A stretch of DNA of 64,000 bases from Thomasclavelia cocleata (lineage in GTDB: Bacteria > Bacillota_I > Bacilli_A > Erysipelotrichales > Coprobacillaceae). The notes under the pieces are model-generated. The model saw nothing but the letters and a program-made list of their open reading frames with translations. It did not search any database and was not told the origin of the DNA. The stretch spans positions 62,001 to 126,000 of the forward strand of contig NZ_FOIN01000002.1 of NCBI RefSeq assembly GCF_900102365.1. Reading direction: 5' to 3'. The position numbers and the translations under genes were made by a program. Positions 55,908 to 64,000 of this stretch are shown here, in pieces (position 1 is the stretch's first letter; the number at the start of each line of letters is the position of its first letter).

Positions 55908-56819
55908 TTATTTTGCTAACTCATGCATTTTTATTAATGGTTTTTTAGCTTTAGTCATAAATTCTTCATCAAGATTAACTTGGTTAGTATTATTCTTTAA
56001 ACAATCTCTTATCTTCTCTAATGTATTTTTTTTCATATTTGAACAAATTAATTTATCTGTTGCTAAATAGAACTTTTTATTTGGATTACATTTTTCCATT
56101 TCATGAATTACCCCTGCTTCTGTAACAACGATAAATTCTTCATGTTCTTGATCATTTGTCGCATAATCAATAATACCAGACGTACTGCCTGCATAGTCAG
56201 CTAATGCTACACATTCAGGTTTACATTCTGGATGAATTAACACTGGGGCATTAGGATGCAATGCTTTTGCTTGTTTAATATCTTTAGATGTGACTAAATA
56301 ATGTATTGGACAATATCCATCACAGAAAATAAAGTTTTTTTCTGGTACAAGTGCAGCAATATGTTTACCTAAATTTTGATCAGGTATAAATAAAATGTTC
56401 TTATTTGGTAAAGCTTCAACTATCTTTTTAGCATTTGATGATGTTACACATACATCTGCCATAGTTTTAATTTGAGCAGTCGAATTTATATAACATACCA
56501 CACATAAATCTTCATACTCTTGACGCATTTGAGCAATAAAACGCTCATCAACCATATGTGCCATCGGACAATCAGCATTACAATCTGGCATTAATACTGT
56601 TTTATTAGGATTTAAAAGCTTAGCACTTTCTCCCATAAACTCTACTCCTGCAAAAACAATAACATCTTGTGGACAACTTACCGCAATTTTAGATAAATAA
56701 TAAGAGTCCCCTAAATAATCAGCAATATCTTGAATCGCTCCATCAACATAATAATGTGCTAAAATAACAGCATTTCTTTCTTCTTTTAATTTTTGAATTT
56801 CCTCAATAATTTCATTCAT
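55908..56819 (-). CDS. nadA: Quinolinate synthase
   Basis: Condenses iminoaspartate with dihydroxyacetone phosphate to quinolinate. The 303-residue protein has ILAHYYVDGAIQDIADYLGDS, FAGVEFMGESAKLLNP, VLMPDCNADCPMA, CVTSSNA, LFIPDQNLG and HPECKPECVALADYAGSTSGI. The three [4Fe-4S] cysteines appear in the CNADC/CVTSS, HPECK and final CSNM regions. Oxygen sensitivity is expected. It is first in the nadABC operon with a palindrome over its promoter. Confidence 0.96.
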   Translation of the reverse strand: MNEIIEEIQKLKEERNAVILAHYYVDGAIQDIADYLGDSYYLSKIAVSCPQDVIVFAGVEFMGESAKLLNPNKTVLMPDCNADCPMAHMVDERFIAQMRQEYEDLCVVCYINSTAQIKTMADVCVTSSNAKKIVEALPNKNILFIPDQNLGKHIAALVPEKNFIFCDGYCPIHYLVTSKDIKQAKALHPNAPVLIHPECKPECVALADYAGSTSGIIDYATNDQEHEEFIVVTEAGVIHEMEKCNPNKKFYLATDKLICSNMKKNTLEKIRDCLKNNTNQVNLDEEFMTKAKKPLIKMHELAK

Positions 56820-56884
56820 TTAACTATCCCCATTTACTTAATTTCAAAATTCTTGTACATTAGATAAAATATCCCATAAATCAC

Positions 56885-56922
56885 AACTAATGTCAAGTGA
56901 AATAGTTAACAAGACATTAGTT
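56885..56922. promoter_or_regulatory. Operator-like palindrome over the nadABC promoter
   Basis: AACTAATGTC (56885-56894) and GACATTAGTT (56913-56922) are perfect 10-bp inverted arms 18 bases apart. The proximal arm contains the minus-strand -35 TTGACA (56896-56891); a -10-like TATTTT lies about 19 bases downstream. A NAD-responsive repressor (NiaR/YrxA-type) is the natural candidate by analogy with other Firmicutes; no such gene is in the window. Confidence 0.6.
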
Positions 56923-56984
56923 ACTAAATCAAAATATTCCCTTTTATTATACTTATTTCCCTTTACAATTAAAAGACCTTAAAA

Positions 56985-57009
56985 TAATAAATCCCTGGTT
57001 AACCCAGGG
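56985..57009 (-). terminator. Intrinsic terminator of the dnaK unit
   Basis: On the minus strand CCCTGG and CCAGGG form a 6-bp GC-rich stem with a 5-base loop, followed by ATTTATTATTTT, just beyond the stop of the Hsp70 gene. Confidence 0.8.
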
Positions 57010-57014
57010 TTCTA

Positions 57015-58772
57015 TTACATAGATAATAATGATGATGATATTGACTCTAAATTAATTTTTGCACTTTTAATTTCATCAAATTTTTCTTGATTACAAGTTT
57101 CATAATCAATTTTTTTTGTAAGCTTTTTAAAAGATGTTAATTCATTTTTGATATTTGATTTTAATACTTTATCAATTTGTTTACCATTTTTTGATAAAGC
57201 TGCTTCAATTGAAATAACTAAATTTTCTACTTCGTTTTTAAAGATCAAACGTTCTTTAATAATTGCATCTTGTTGTTCAAACTGTTTAGCTTCATTAACC
57301 GCTCTTTCAATATCAATGTCTGACATATTTGATGTATTTTCAATAGTGATACTTTGCATATTCCCACTAGCTAGATCTTTAGCTGATACATTGACAATTC
57401 CATTTGCATCAATATCAAATGTTACCTCTATTTGCGGTACACCACGCATTGCTCGTTTAATCTTTTTTAATTTAAATTTACCTAGACTCTTATTATCTTT
57501 AGCAAGTGGCCTTTCACCTTGTAAAACATTAATTTCAACTTGAGTTTGAAAATTTGCAGAGGTTGTAAATATCTGCGAATGACTTGTTGGAATAGTAGTA
57601 TTACGTTCAATCAAAGGGGTTGCTACACCACCTACTGTTTCAATTGATAAAGTTAAAGGTGTCACATCTAATAACAATACATCAAAGTTTCCAGTTGTAC
57701 TAACATCACCAGATAACTTTCCTCCCTGAATACTGGCACCTAAAGCAACACACTCATCAGGATTTAAAGATTTACTAGGTTCCTTACCTGTAATCTCTTT
57801 AATTTTCTCTTGAACAGCAGGAATTCTTGAAGAACCTCCAACTAAGATTATCTTATTTAGTTCTTCAGGAGTTAATCTAGCATCATTTAAAGCATTTTGC
57901 ATAGGAATCACAATTCGATCAACTAAACTTCTTGTTAAATCATTAAATTTAGCTCTTGTTAGTTCTATTTCTAAATTTTTTGGTCCCATATTTGTATTAG
58001 TAATAAAAGGTAAATTAATAATTGTAGTAACCATAGTTGAAAGTTCAATTTTAGCTTTTTCTCCAGCTTCATTAATTCTTTGTATAGCAATTTGATCATG
58101 AGTTAAATCAATTCCCTCAATTCTTTTAAATTCTTCAACTATATACTTTGCAACACAATCATTAAAATCATCACCACCAAGATGATTATCACCAGAGGTA
58201 GAAAGAACTTCAATAACACCATTTCCAATTTCAATTATAGAAACATCAAAAGTTCCACCACCTAAATCAAACACCATCACTTTTTGACCATAACTATTTT
58301 CTAACCCATATGCAAGAGCAGCAGCTGTAGGCTCGTTAATAATTCTTTTAACTTCCAATCCTGCAATTCTACCAGCATCCTTTGTTGCTTGACGTTGAGC
58401 ATCATTAAAATAAGCAGGAACTGTAATTACTGCTTCAGTTACCTTTTCTTGTAAATATGTTTCAGCATCTATTTTTAATTTTTGTAATACCATTGCTGAT
58501 ATTTCCTGAGGACTATAAACTTTACCATTAATTGTTTTTCGATAACCAGTTCCCATCTCTCGTTTAATTGACGATATGGTATTACCAGGATTTGTTACAG
58601 CTTGACGTTTAGCATTTTCACCTACTAACCGTTTTCCATCTTGATTAAAAGCTACTACACTTGGCGTTGTTTTATTCCCTTCTCCATTAGGGATGATCAT
58701 TGCCTTACCATTTTCCATATAAGCCATACAACTATTAGTCGTTCCTAAATCAATTCCAATTACTTTACCCAT
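57015..58772 (-). CDS. Hsp70-family chaperone (second, DnaK-like)
   Basis: A 585-residue Hsp70. The nucleotide-binding domain has [73 protein letters not shown] and [16 protein letters not shown]. The substrate-binding domain starts near residue 375 ([17 protein letters not shown]). The C-terminal lid is short and lacks the usual acidic Gly-rich tail. No grpE, hrcA or zinc-finger dnaJ is adjacent. It works most likely with the J-domain protein encoded just upstream, so it is a secondary Hsp70 rather than the main DnaK. Confidence 0.93.
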   Translation of the reverse strand: MGKVIGIDLGTTNSCMAYMENGKAMIIPNGEGNKTTPSVVAFNQDGKRLVGENAKRQAVTNPGNTISSIKREMGTGYRKTINGKVYSPQEISAMVLQKLKIDAETYLQEKVTEAVITVPAYFNDAQRQATKDAGRIAGLEVKRIINEPTAAALAYGLENSYGQKVMVFDLGGGTFDVSIIEIGNGVIEVLSTSGDNHLGGDDFNDCVAKYIVEEFKRIEGIDLTHDQIAIQRINEAGEKAKIELSTMVTTIINLPFITNTNMGPKNLEIELTRAKFNDLTRSLVDRIVIPMQNALNDARLTPEELNKIILVGGSSRIPAVQEKIKEITGKEPSKSLNPDECVALGASIQGGKLSGDVSTTGNFDVLLLDVTPLTLSIETVGGVATPLIERNTTIPTSHSQIFTTSANFQTQVEINVLQGERPLAKDNKSLGKFKLKKIKRAMRGVPQIEVTFDIDANGIVNVSAKDLASGNMQSITIENTSNMSDIDIERAVNEAKQFEQQDAIIKERLIFKNEVENLVISIEAALSKNGKQIDKVLKSNIKNELTSFKKLTKKIDYETCNQEKFDEIKSAKINLESISSSLLSM

Positions 58773-58787
58773 TTATATTTTCTCCTT

Positions 58788-59408
58788 TTAACAAACCCTA
58801 CAGCCACAACAATTTAATAAACAACTACACAACATTATATTATAACAAAATGACATGTCATTAAATGGCGACCCATATGTTTCCTGCCCCGTTTGATACT
58901 GTCTTTGTCCACCTTTTAACTGTTGTAATAATAATAAATATTGCAAGTTACCAGGCTCCATTTGAGCCGCAGTTTGAGCATATTCTACTGCAGTTATATT
59001 ATTACCAATTCCATTTTCAGCAATTGCACTATAATAAAACCACATTCCATTATGCGTTCTAATTTGATTTAAAATATTAAGTGCTTCCTGATATCGCCTA
59101 GCATTAATAAAACCTGCGGCTTCATTAAAAGCTGCCTGATCATTACCAGTATATTGATAACTATATTGTCCACTTTGACTTGTATTTGTACCACTACCAT
59201 AATTACGGTTAGTAAAACCACGTTTACGATCATCCATTATTGTCTTATAGGCAGTTTGAACCTCTTTGAATTTTTCTGTATATGCTGCTTGATTTGGATT
59301 GTTTATATTAGCATCAGGATGATATTTTTTACTCAATGTCCGATATGCTTTTTTTACCTCGTCATCACTTGCACTTGGATCTATTCCTAATATTTGATAT
59401 GGGTTCAT
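58788..59408 (-). CDS. J-domain co-chaperone with Cys-rich tail
   Basis: A 206-residue protein. The first ~65 residues are a J domain with the essential HPD in [13 protein letters not shown] linker rich in Gly/Ser/Gln/Tyr is followed by a TPR-like helical part ([40 protein letters not shown]). There is no zinc-finger or CTD of true DnaJ. The last ~20 residues are hydrophobic and carry seven Cys, possibly a membrane tail or lipidation/metal site. Its start overlaps the DUF5685 stop (TAATG). It should stimulate the neighbouring Hsp70. Confidence 0.9.
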   Translation of the reverse strand: MNPYQILGIDPSASDDEVKKAYRTLSKKYHPDANINNPNQAAYTEKFKEVQTAYKTIMDDRKRGFTNRNYGSGTNTSQSGQYSYQYTGNDQAAFNEAAGFINARRYQEALNILNQIRTHNGMWFYYSAIAENGIGNNITAVEYAQTAAQMEPGNLQYLLLLQQLKGGQRQYQTGQETYGSPFNDMSFCYNIMLCSCLLNCCGCRVC

Positions 59409-60241
59409 TATTTCCTACCTTCCATTCGTTTTTTCTTAATTAATTCATATTTTGTCCATACACCACTATATAATATATTTCTAATGATTTCAGCATTTTC
59501 AATTATTGGCAATCTTTCAAAAGCCATAGTTGCCTCAGATATCATTAACTCTAAAATATCTTTACATCGTTCATCAAACTGCTTTGTTTGATACATCTTT
59601 TTTAAAGGATTATAATTCCCTTTCTTTAAATCATCCTCTATATCTTCATAAGCATCAATAAAATAGATAAACCTTCCTAAATAAAAACCAAGCTCATACA
59701 ATTCATCATACCATTCATCATCTTTATATGCACAAATAAGTCCCATGACTTCTCCAAAGTACTTTGAGACTTCATCTAAATTATCTAATCCCTGCTTTTC
59801 ATAATCATTTATTTTATGTAAACATAATTCTATTCTGTTTACTTTATCAGGATATTCTTTTTTAACCTTATTATAAGCTTTTTTTATTATTTTCTTATAT
59901 GTTTGGCGACTAACTTTTCTTTCATCCAGCCAATCATCTTCACATTTAAAGTATGTTAAAACTATTGTCATTTTAGCTGCATAATCAACACATTGATTAT
60001 AACGTTCCTGGTGTTTTTTTAGGGGATGCATAATACATCTTTCATACTTTAATTCTGTTTCAGGCTCATATAACCCTGTCAGTAAAAGAGCTAAGAAATT
60101 CATATCAAAATTTAGTGAGACTTGTGCTCTTAATCCAAATCTATTTTTCAATGTTTTACACAAACCACAATAATAAGAATGATATAAATCAAACTCTTTA
60201 AACTTCATTTCTGGTTTATTTACAACTACATATCCAAACAT
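59408..60241 (-). CDS. DUF5685-family protein, first gene of the Hsp70/J operon
   Basis: A 277-residue helical protein. It begins [35 protein letters not shown], typical of DUF5685. The CxxC in YYCGLCK, plus CIMH and YNQC further on (about residues 82-97), make a likely four-Cys metal site. An Asp-rich segment [18 protein letters not shown] near residue 205 resembles terpene-synthase-like helical folds; that is a loose impression. It is co-transcribed with the J protein and Hsp70. The function is unknown, but it is a plausible client or partner. Confidence 0.85.
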   Translation of the reverse strand: MFGYVVVNKPEMKFKEFDLYHSYYCGLCKTLKNRFGLRAQVSLNFDMNFLALLLTGLYEPETELKYERCIMHPLKKHQERYNQCVDYAAKMTIVLTYFKCEDDWLDERKVSRQTYKKIIKKAYNKVKKEYPDKVNRIELCLHKINDYEKQGLDNLDEVSKYFGEVMGLICAYKDDEWYDELYELGFYLGRFIYFIDAYEDIEDDLKKGNYNPLKKMYQTKQFDERCKDILELMISEATMAFERLPIIENAEIIRNILYSGVWTKYELIKKKRMEGRK

Positions 60242-60440
60242 AATCAGCTTCTCTTTTCAAATTTATTTTTACAACTAGAACATGTTATAATACTTTATCA
60301 CGTCCGCTTAATCCCCTTATATACCCTACATAAACTTTCTAATATTAAATTTCTATGACATAGTATATTTTTTTATTATTAACTATTCATGAACTTAGCT
60401 ATTATAGCACAATAATTTTAGATTGTATAATCAACATAAA
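60242..60440. other. Spacer with promoter-like sequence and 5' copy of a 35-bp repeat
   Basis: TATAAT near 60287 (as TTATAATAC) may read plus-strand; no gene follows in that direction. The only other notable feature is the repeat at 60401-60435. Confidence 0.35.
60401..60435 (+). repeat. 35-bp direct repeat, copy 1
   Basis: The sequence from ATTATAGCAC to TATAATCAAC recurs at 63740-63774 in the same orientation with one mismatch (C versus T at the tenth base). The copies bracket 3.3 kb of accessory genes. Confidence 0.8.
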
Positions 60441-60442
60441 TA

Positions 60443-60476
60443 TAAAAATTTGACTAACTCCTTCAAATTAGTCAAA
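60443..60476 (-). terminator. Terminator after the frameshifted small membrane gene
   Basis: On the minus strand TTTGACTAA and TTAGTCAAA form a perfect 9-bp stem followed by TTTTTAT. Confidence 0.75.
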
Positions 60477-60502
60477 CTTTTCAACTATAGCGATTTAAAA
60501 AA

Positions 60503-60749
60503 TTACTTAAATCCATTTTGAATGCTATCTCCAATAGCACTTCCAACAAGACTTATTCTATATCCAAGAAGATATATAAGCGCTACTATTAAAGAAAAAA
60601 ATAGTTATTAAAAATGCAAAATATATCTTAAATGAATATATCATTCTAAAAATAATTGAACATATAAAAACAATAGTTGGTATTTCAATTAATAATAAAT
60701 ACATAGCTAAACCTGTACCTACTATAAATGATAACGGTATATAAATCAA
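60503..60749 (-). pseudogene. Frameshifted small hydrophobic protein gene
   Basis: Two overlapping minus-strand frames encode one plausible membrane peptide. The first (TTG at 60749) runs IYIPLSFIVGTGLAMYLLLI to a run of seven T near 60601-60595. Removing one T makes the frame continue as SLIVALIYLLGYRISLVGSA...GFK and end at the TAA at 60505-60503, giving about 81 residues. As it stands translation ends at 60558. No clear ribosome site precedes the start. It is either a decayed gene or a phase-variable one. Confidence 0.4.
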
Positions 60750-60869
60750 TCAATATAATTATTAAGATTATGATAAATAATATTATATTTTTTCATATAG
60801 CTATTTTTTATATACTATAAAAGTTAACATGATTAGAAATCAAATCTATTTACAACTTTAATTCTCAAA

Positions 60870-60897
60870 AACCAGCATAACAAGGTATACTGGCTTT
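60870..60897 (-). terminator. Intrinsic terminator of the lipoprotein gene
   Basis: On the minus strand AAGCCAGTATA and TATGCTGGTT pair over about 10 bp and are followed by five T. Confidence 0.8.
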
Positions 60898-60907
60898 TAT
60901 TCTAAAC

Positions 60908-61978
60908 CTAATTAACTTTTTTATTTACAAAAATTCCTGAACAATACATACCATCTTCCACTTTATGTTTTATACTCTCTGTTAACAAAAAGTTATCCTT
61001 AATGTTATATATGCAAAGCTCATTATCGTTAGTTAATACAATTAATAGACTATCAATTACATCTATTGACATAATCGGTTTTTTAATATCTATTATCTTT
61101 TTACTATTATCTTTTAAATCAAGTAATGTGAGTTTCGTTCCTTCTAATAAAACCTCACTAGTATGAGCTATTATAATATTATCTTCAATTGCTCCACTAG
61201 CATCAACTATGTCACTTGGATATTCTTCATCTAACTCAATTTTTACTATCTCAAAGGTATTCAAATCAAGCATACTTATACTACTTTCTGGAGTTGTATT
61301 TTTTGTATATGCATTTGAAAAAATAAGTTTATCATTTTTGATAAGATATTTAGAATGGCTACATCCATACTCTGTTAAATTTATACTATTGACTTTTTCG
61401 AGTTTTTCATTATATACATCTATTCTTGATTCAATTGGTAAATCAGGTTTGGCACTTTGAATAAAAGCAAATACTAAATTATTATGAAGTGCTATTAATC
61501 CTAAATATTCATCTACTAATGCAATTTCTCTTTCTGTTTTTTTGTTTTTATCATATTGAGATAGGTATGAAGTAAAGTTTATATTACTACCAGCATAAAC
61601 ATATTTTTTATTTGCCGCAGTACATTGAATATTACTTTTATCAATTGAATATTCAGTTGCTTTTCCCGTCTTTTTTTCAATACTAACTATTTTTCTAGTA
61701 TCATGTCTTTTCATCAACCCTTTAGGAACTATATAGACTTGATCTTCACTATACTCAGGTTTTAAAAAATGTGTTCCAAATTCAGCATATTTATATTTAA
61801 AAGAATCCATTTTTTTTAATTCCCAATCATAATATGTTATTTTGCTTTTTTCTTTATTTGAAGCAGTCTCTATTACAGCAACAGTAAACTCATCTAAATT
61901 CACCTTTGCCTTATTGAAAATACATCCTGAAAATATCCCACCTAAAATCAAAAATAATATCAATAAATATTTTTTCAT
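60908..61978 (-). CDS. Lipoprotein with beta-propeller-like body
   Basis: A 356-residue lipoprotein starting at ATG 61978 (GGAGG 8 bases upstream). The signal peptide MKKYLLILFLILGGIFSGC ends in the lipobox FSGC. The body has repeated short beta-strand blocks such as KKYVYAGSNINF, HNNLVFAFIQSA, LIKNDKLIFSNAY and SLLIVLTNDNELCIYNIKD, suggesting a propeller of about six to seven blades. No catalytic motif is seen. It lies directly downstream of the secreted papain-like protein gene, so the two may work together at the cell surface. Confidence 0.8.
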   Translation of the reverse strand: MKKYLLILFLILGGIFSGCIFNKAKVNLDEFTVAVIETASNKEKSKITYYDWELKKMDSFKYKYAEFGTHFLKPEYSEDQVYIVPKGLMKRHDTRKIVSIEKKTGKATEYSIDKSNIQCTAANKKYVYAGSNINFTSYLSQYDKNKKTEREIALVDEYLGLIALHNNLVFAFIQSAKPDLPIESRIDVYNEKLEKVNSINLTEYGCSHSKYLIKNDKLIFSNAYTKNTTPESSISMLDLNTFEIVKIELDEEYPSDIVDASGAIEDNIIIAHTSEVLLEGTKLTLLDLKDNSKKIIDIKKPIMSIDVIDSLLIVLTNDNELCIYNIKDNFLLTESIKHKVEDGMYCSGIFVNKKVN

Positions 61979-62014
61979 TTTTATCACCTCCAATATATAA
62001 GCACTTCTAAGTTT

Positions 62015-62665
62015 TTATTTTTTCCGATAAACTAAAGAAGTTTTTGGCCCATTTACAAGTTCCATTGGATGAATTGCTTTAGCACCAGCTACGTCAAAAT
62101 CACCAGTATTCAAATCTATTCCATACAGATCCAAATATGCAGATCGTATCAAATGGGAACAATAAAACTTATCTCTATAGTCCATTCTATAAAAATTAGG
62201 ATTATATGGCAATCCTCTGCGGTTATAACACCAATTAGCTGCATCTATATCTTGTGCATTTGTAACCGATGTTACTGTTACACCATATGCCTGATCCTTA
62301 CTTTTATCCCAATTATTATTCCCTATCTCTACACCAGTCGCATTAGCTTCAACCACTTGAGATGGTATATATATAATACCAGCGTGTCCAATATTTACAC
62401 CTTTGTATGGATCAGGAGTAACGAGAATAACTCCTTTTCTAGTTGGATAACTACCATACGATGCTCTTGTATTTATCCCTTTATCCATCTCAATAAGCAT
62501 ATCATTTGCAATTTCTACTAATTCTTTTACTTTTTCTTTGTTAAAAACTTCACTTGCTGATGGAGGATCATCTTGATTAGTTGCATTTACTGTTATTATT
62601 CCAGATATCACTATCGACATAGAAACAATTGTTATAGAAATTAATTTTTTTATTTTTAGTTTCAT
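62015..62665 (-). CDS. Secreted permuted papain-like (YycO/YiiX-type) protein
   Basis: A 216-residue exported protein with a cleavable signal (KKLISITIVSMSIVISGIITVNA). The mature part has a His in NIGHAGIIYI, an acidic residue in VVEANATGV and a Cys in FYCSHLIRSAY. The His-before-Cys order is that of permuted NlpC/P60 amidases such as YiiX and YycO. Cleavage of peptidoglycan or an acyl/amide bond is plausible but untested. AAGGAAGGTGA lies upstream of the ATG. It leads a two-gene unit with the lipoprotein. Confidence 0.82.
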   Translation of the reverse strand: MKLKIKKLISITIVSMSIVISGIITVNATNQDDPPSASEVFNKEKVKELVEIANDMLIEMDKGINTRASYGSYPTRKGVILVTPDPYKGVNIGHAGIIYIPSQVVEANATGVEIGNNNWDKSKDQAYGVTVTSVTNAQDIDAANWCYNRRGLPYNPNFYRMDYRDKFYCSHLIRSAYLDLYGIDLNTGDFDVAGAKAIHPMELVNGPKTSLVYRKK

Positions 62666-63102
62666 AAATAATCACCTTCCTTTTGAATTAATAATTTACT
62701 AAAAATAATATTCTCAATACTATACTTTTTATCACTCTCCTTTTTCCATTTTCATCTATTTAAGTACTAACCTATATATTTTCATTGTAAATAAAGGTAA
62801 AATAGTGTGTTCATATTTTATTTTAACTTTAATAAATTAACCTTCTTTTAAGTTTAAATATCTATTTCACTATAAATATAACATAAAAAATATAAACTTA
62901 TTTATTTTTGTATTGAATGGTTAAAATATATGATTGAACGGTTATGTTATTGTTAAAATTAATTTTTTATATATACTTATATTCCTAAATATTATAGATT
63001 TTTTCATGTTATGCTTTTTAAAATATTTAATAACAAATATAAATTAAATTACAATATAAATACAATCTTATCTGAACTCATCTATATAAGAATATTCCCC
63101 CC
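62666..63102. other. AT-rich upstream region without a gene
   Basis: About 430 bases, extremely AT-rich, between the papain-like protein gene and a transposase remnant. Multiple TATAAT-like strings occur by composition; I cannot pick a promoter. No hairpin or ORF stands out. Confidence 0.4.
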
Positions 63103-63642
63103 AGCAGCAAGCGTCCATCTTATGATCTCACTTCTACCTTGTTAGAAAAAACTGCATATGAACTACGTGATGTTTATGAAGCTTTATCTGTTTTAACTAA
63201 TAAATCAGATTGTATTTAGGCTGTATTATATAAAAACAGTCATTTTATCAAAAAAAGAAATACCTTTATACTTTATTATGACTGCACCAACTATTATTTT
63301 GAGATAGAAAAGTGTTTTAGAATAATAAAAACTGACTTTAAAGCCAGACTAGTATATTTACAAAATGAAGACAGTATCAGGGGACACTTTTTGTTATGTT
63401 TTATTTCACTTATCATCTATAGATTACTGGCAGAGAAACCAAAAGAAAAATATATAGTAAATGAAATTGTGAAAACATTAAGAGAAATGGAAGTAGTAGA
63501 TATACAATATAATGGATATATACCAGCATATAAAAGAACATAACTAACAGATGAACTACCTCAAATATTTGGATTTAGGACAGATTATGAGATCATAGGA
63601 AAGAAGATGAGAAATATAATAAAAAATACGAAGAACATATAA
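63103..63642 (+). pseudogene. Transposase remnant (IS1634/IS4-like), internally deleted
   Basis: One plus-strand frame of 180 codons, interrupted by TAG at 63218 and TAA at 63542. It reads RPSYDLTSTLLEKTAYELRD, then DCTNYYFEIE, and then jumps to KCFRIIKTDFKARLVYLQNE, IRGHFLLCFISLIIYRLLAE, VKTLREMEVV, YIPAYKRT and LPQIFGFRTDYEI. The latter blocks are typical of the C-terminus of IS1634-type DDE transposases (normally about 550 residues). The catalytic middle is deleted. No start codon remains. A dead element. Confidence 0.85.
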
Positions 63643-64000
63643 AATACGCATATTCTAAGCAAAAAGAAAAAGTATGAAAAATATTGAATATATCAATGTT
63701 TTCTATACTTTTTTATACTGTTGAACTGTCAAAGATAGAATTATAGCATAATAATTTTAGATTGTATAATCAACTAAAAATATGCATTTTTGTTACATAA
63801 AAAATTACTGACAACACTAGTTTGAAAATGACTTACATATATTTAACTACATACTAAACATATACACAACAAATAATATTAAAAATCTTAACCCCTTTAA
63901 AAAGTTCACAAAAATTAAAACATTATTTCCTACAGATAAAGGTTTATTTAAATCACTGTATTTAAAACTATCACTAAATACAACACTTAAAAATCATAAC
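63643..64000. other. End region without genes
   Basis: AT-rich sequence following the transposase remnant. It contains the second copy of the 35-bp repeat (63740-63774) and otherwise nothing I can support. Confidence 0.4.
63740..63774 (+). repeat. 35-bp direct repeat, copy 2
   Basis: Matches 60401-60435 at 34 of 35 positions, same orientation. It lies about 100 bases beyond the transposase remnant. Confidence 0.8.

Noticed and set aside
57148-57543. 131-residue plus-strand frame opposite the Hsp70 gene
   Set aside because: Antisense shadow of a clearly coding gene; no start signals.
62069-62521. 150-residue plus-strand frame opposite the papain-like protein gene
   Set aside because: Ile/Cys-rich composition is typical of a shadow; the minus-strand protein has a signal peptide and catalytic motifs.

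Overview
The window is very AT-rich DNA whose gene content and order point to a low-GC Gram-positive, anaerobic, spore-forming gut bacterium. I would guess Erysipelotrichia (Coprobacillus/Thomasclavelia-like), but I inferred this from gene content only. Supporting signs are the sigH-rpmG-secE-nusG order behind cysS-mrnC-rlmB, the spore genes cwlJ-gerQ and yabP-yabQ-divIC, glgC-glgD-glgA, an AdhE with a Rex-like operator, NfnAB, and Gram-positive Shine-Dalgarno sites.

Layout. 1-724: 5' end of pyrG preceded by a leader with two tandem C-rich-loop hairpin/terminator modules on the minus strand. 724-9844: a membrane DUF308/permuted-papain fusion, adhE, a phosphodiesterase/cation exchanger pair, a Cof phosphatase, a cytosolic-looking SodC, and a PadR regulator between two DUF2812 membrane proteins. 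9985-16756: two large surface proteins, a modular GH20 hexosaminidase and an Ig-repeat NlpC/P60 hydrolase. 17393-21640: nusG, secE, rpmG, sigH, rlmB, mrnC and cysS with a candidate Cys T-box. 21720-26854: a lipoprotein, a Cof phosphatase and the glycogen synthesis operon. 26986-29785 (plus strand): cwlJ-gerQ and asnB. 29854-41297: folC, ung, two Cof phosphatases, an esterase, divIC/yabQ/yabP, GrpB-like, an M18 aminopeptidase, rqcP, a CBS-type pyrophosphatase with its regulator, and an XRE membrane regulator. 41704-44694: quinone reductase-like protein and NfnAB. 44913-46385: orphan agrB divergent from a LytTR regulator. 46511-52294: queuosine genes tgt, queA and queH, with an Rpn-type nuclease and an unrecognised 503-residue protein between queA and queH. 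52335-60241: FAD/Rieske oxidoreductase, nadABC with an operator-like palindrome, and a DnaK/J-protein/DUF5685 operon. 60400-63775: a decayed accessory segment between two 35-bp direct repeats, holding a frameshifted small membrane gene, a lipoprotein, a secreted permuted papain-like protein and a transposase remnant.

Themes. Redox balance is represented by AdhE under a likely Rex site, NfnAB and the Rieske protein. NAD is made de novo by NadABC, and carbon is stored as glycogen with a cre-like site at the glgC promoter. Queuosine is salvaged and matured by Tgt, QueA and QueH. The strongest leads for something undescribed are the paired C-rich-loop RNAs before pyrG, the 503-residue gene with its structured leader inside the queuosine locus, the agrB/LytTR pair without AgrC or AgrD, and the Cys-rich Hsp70/J/DUF5685 cluster. 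I saw no rRNA, tRNA or CRISPR array.
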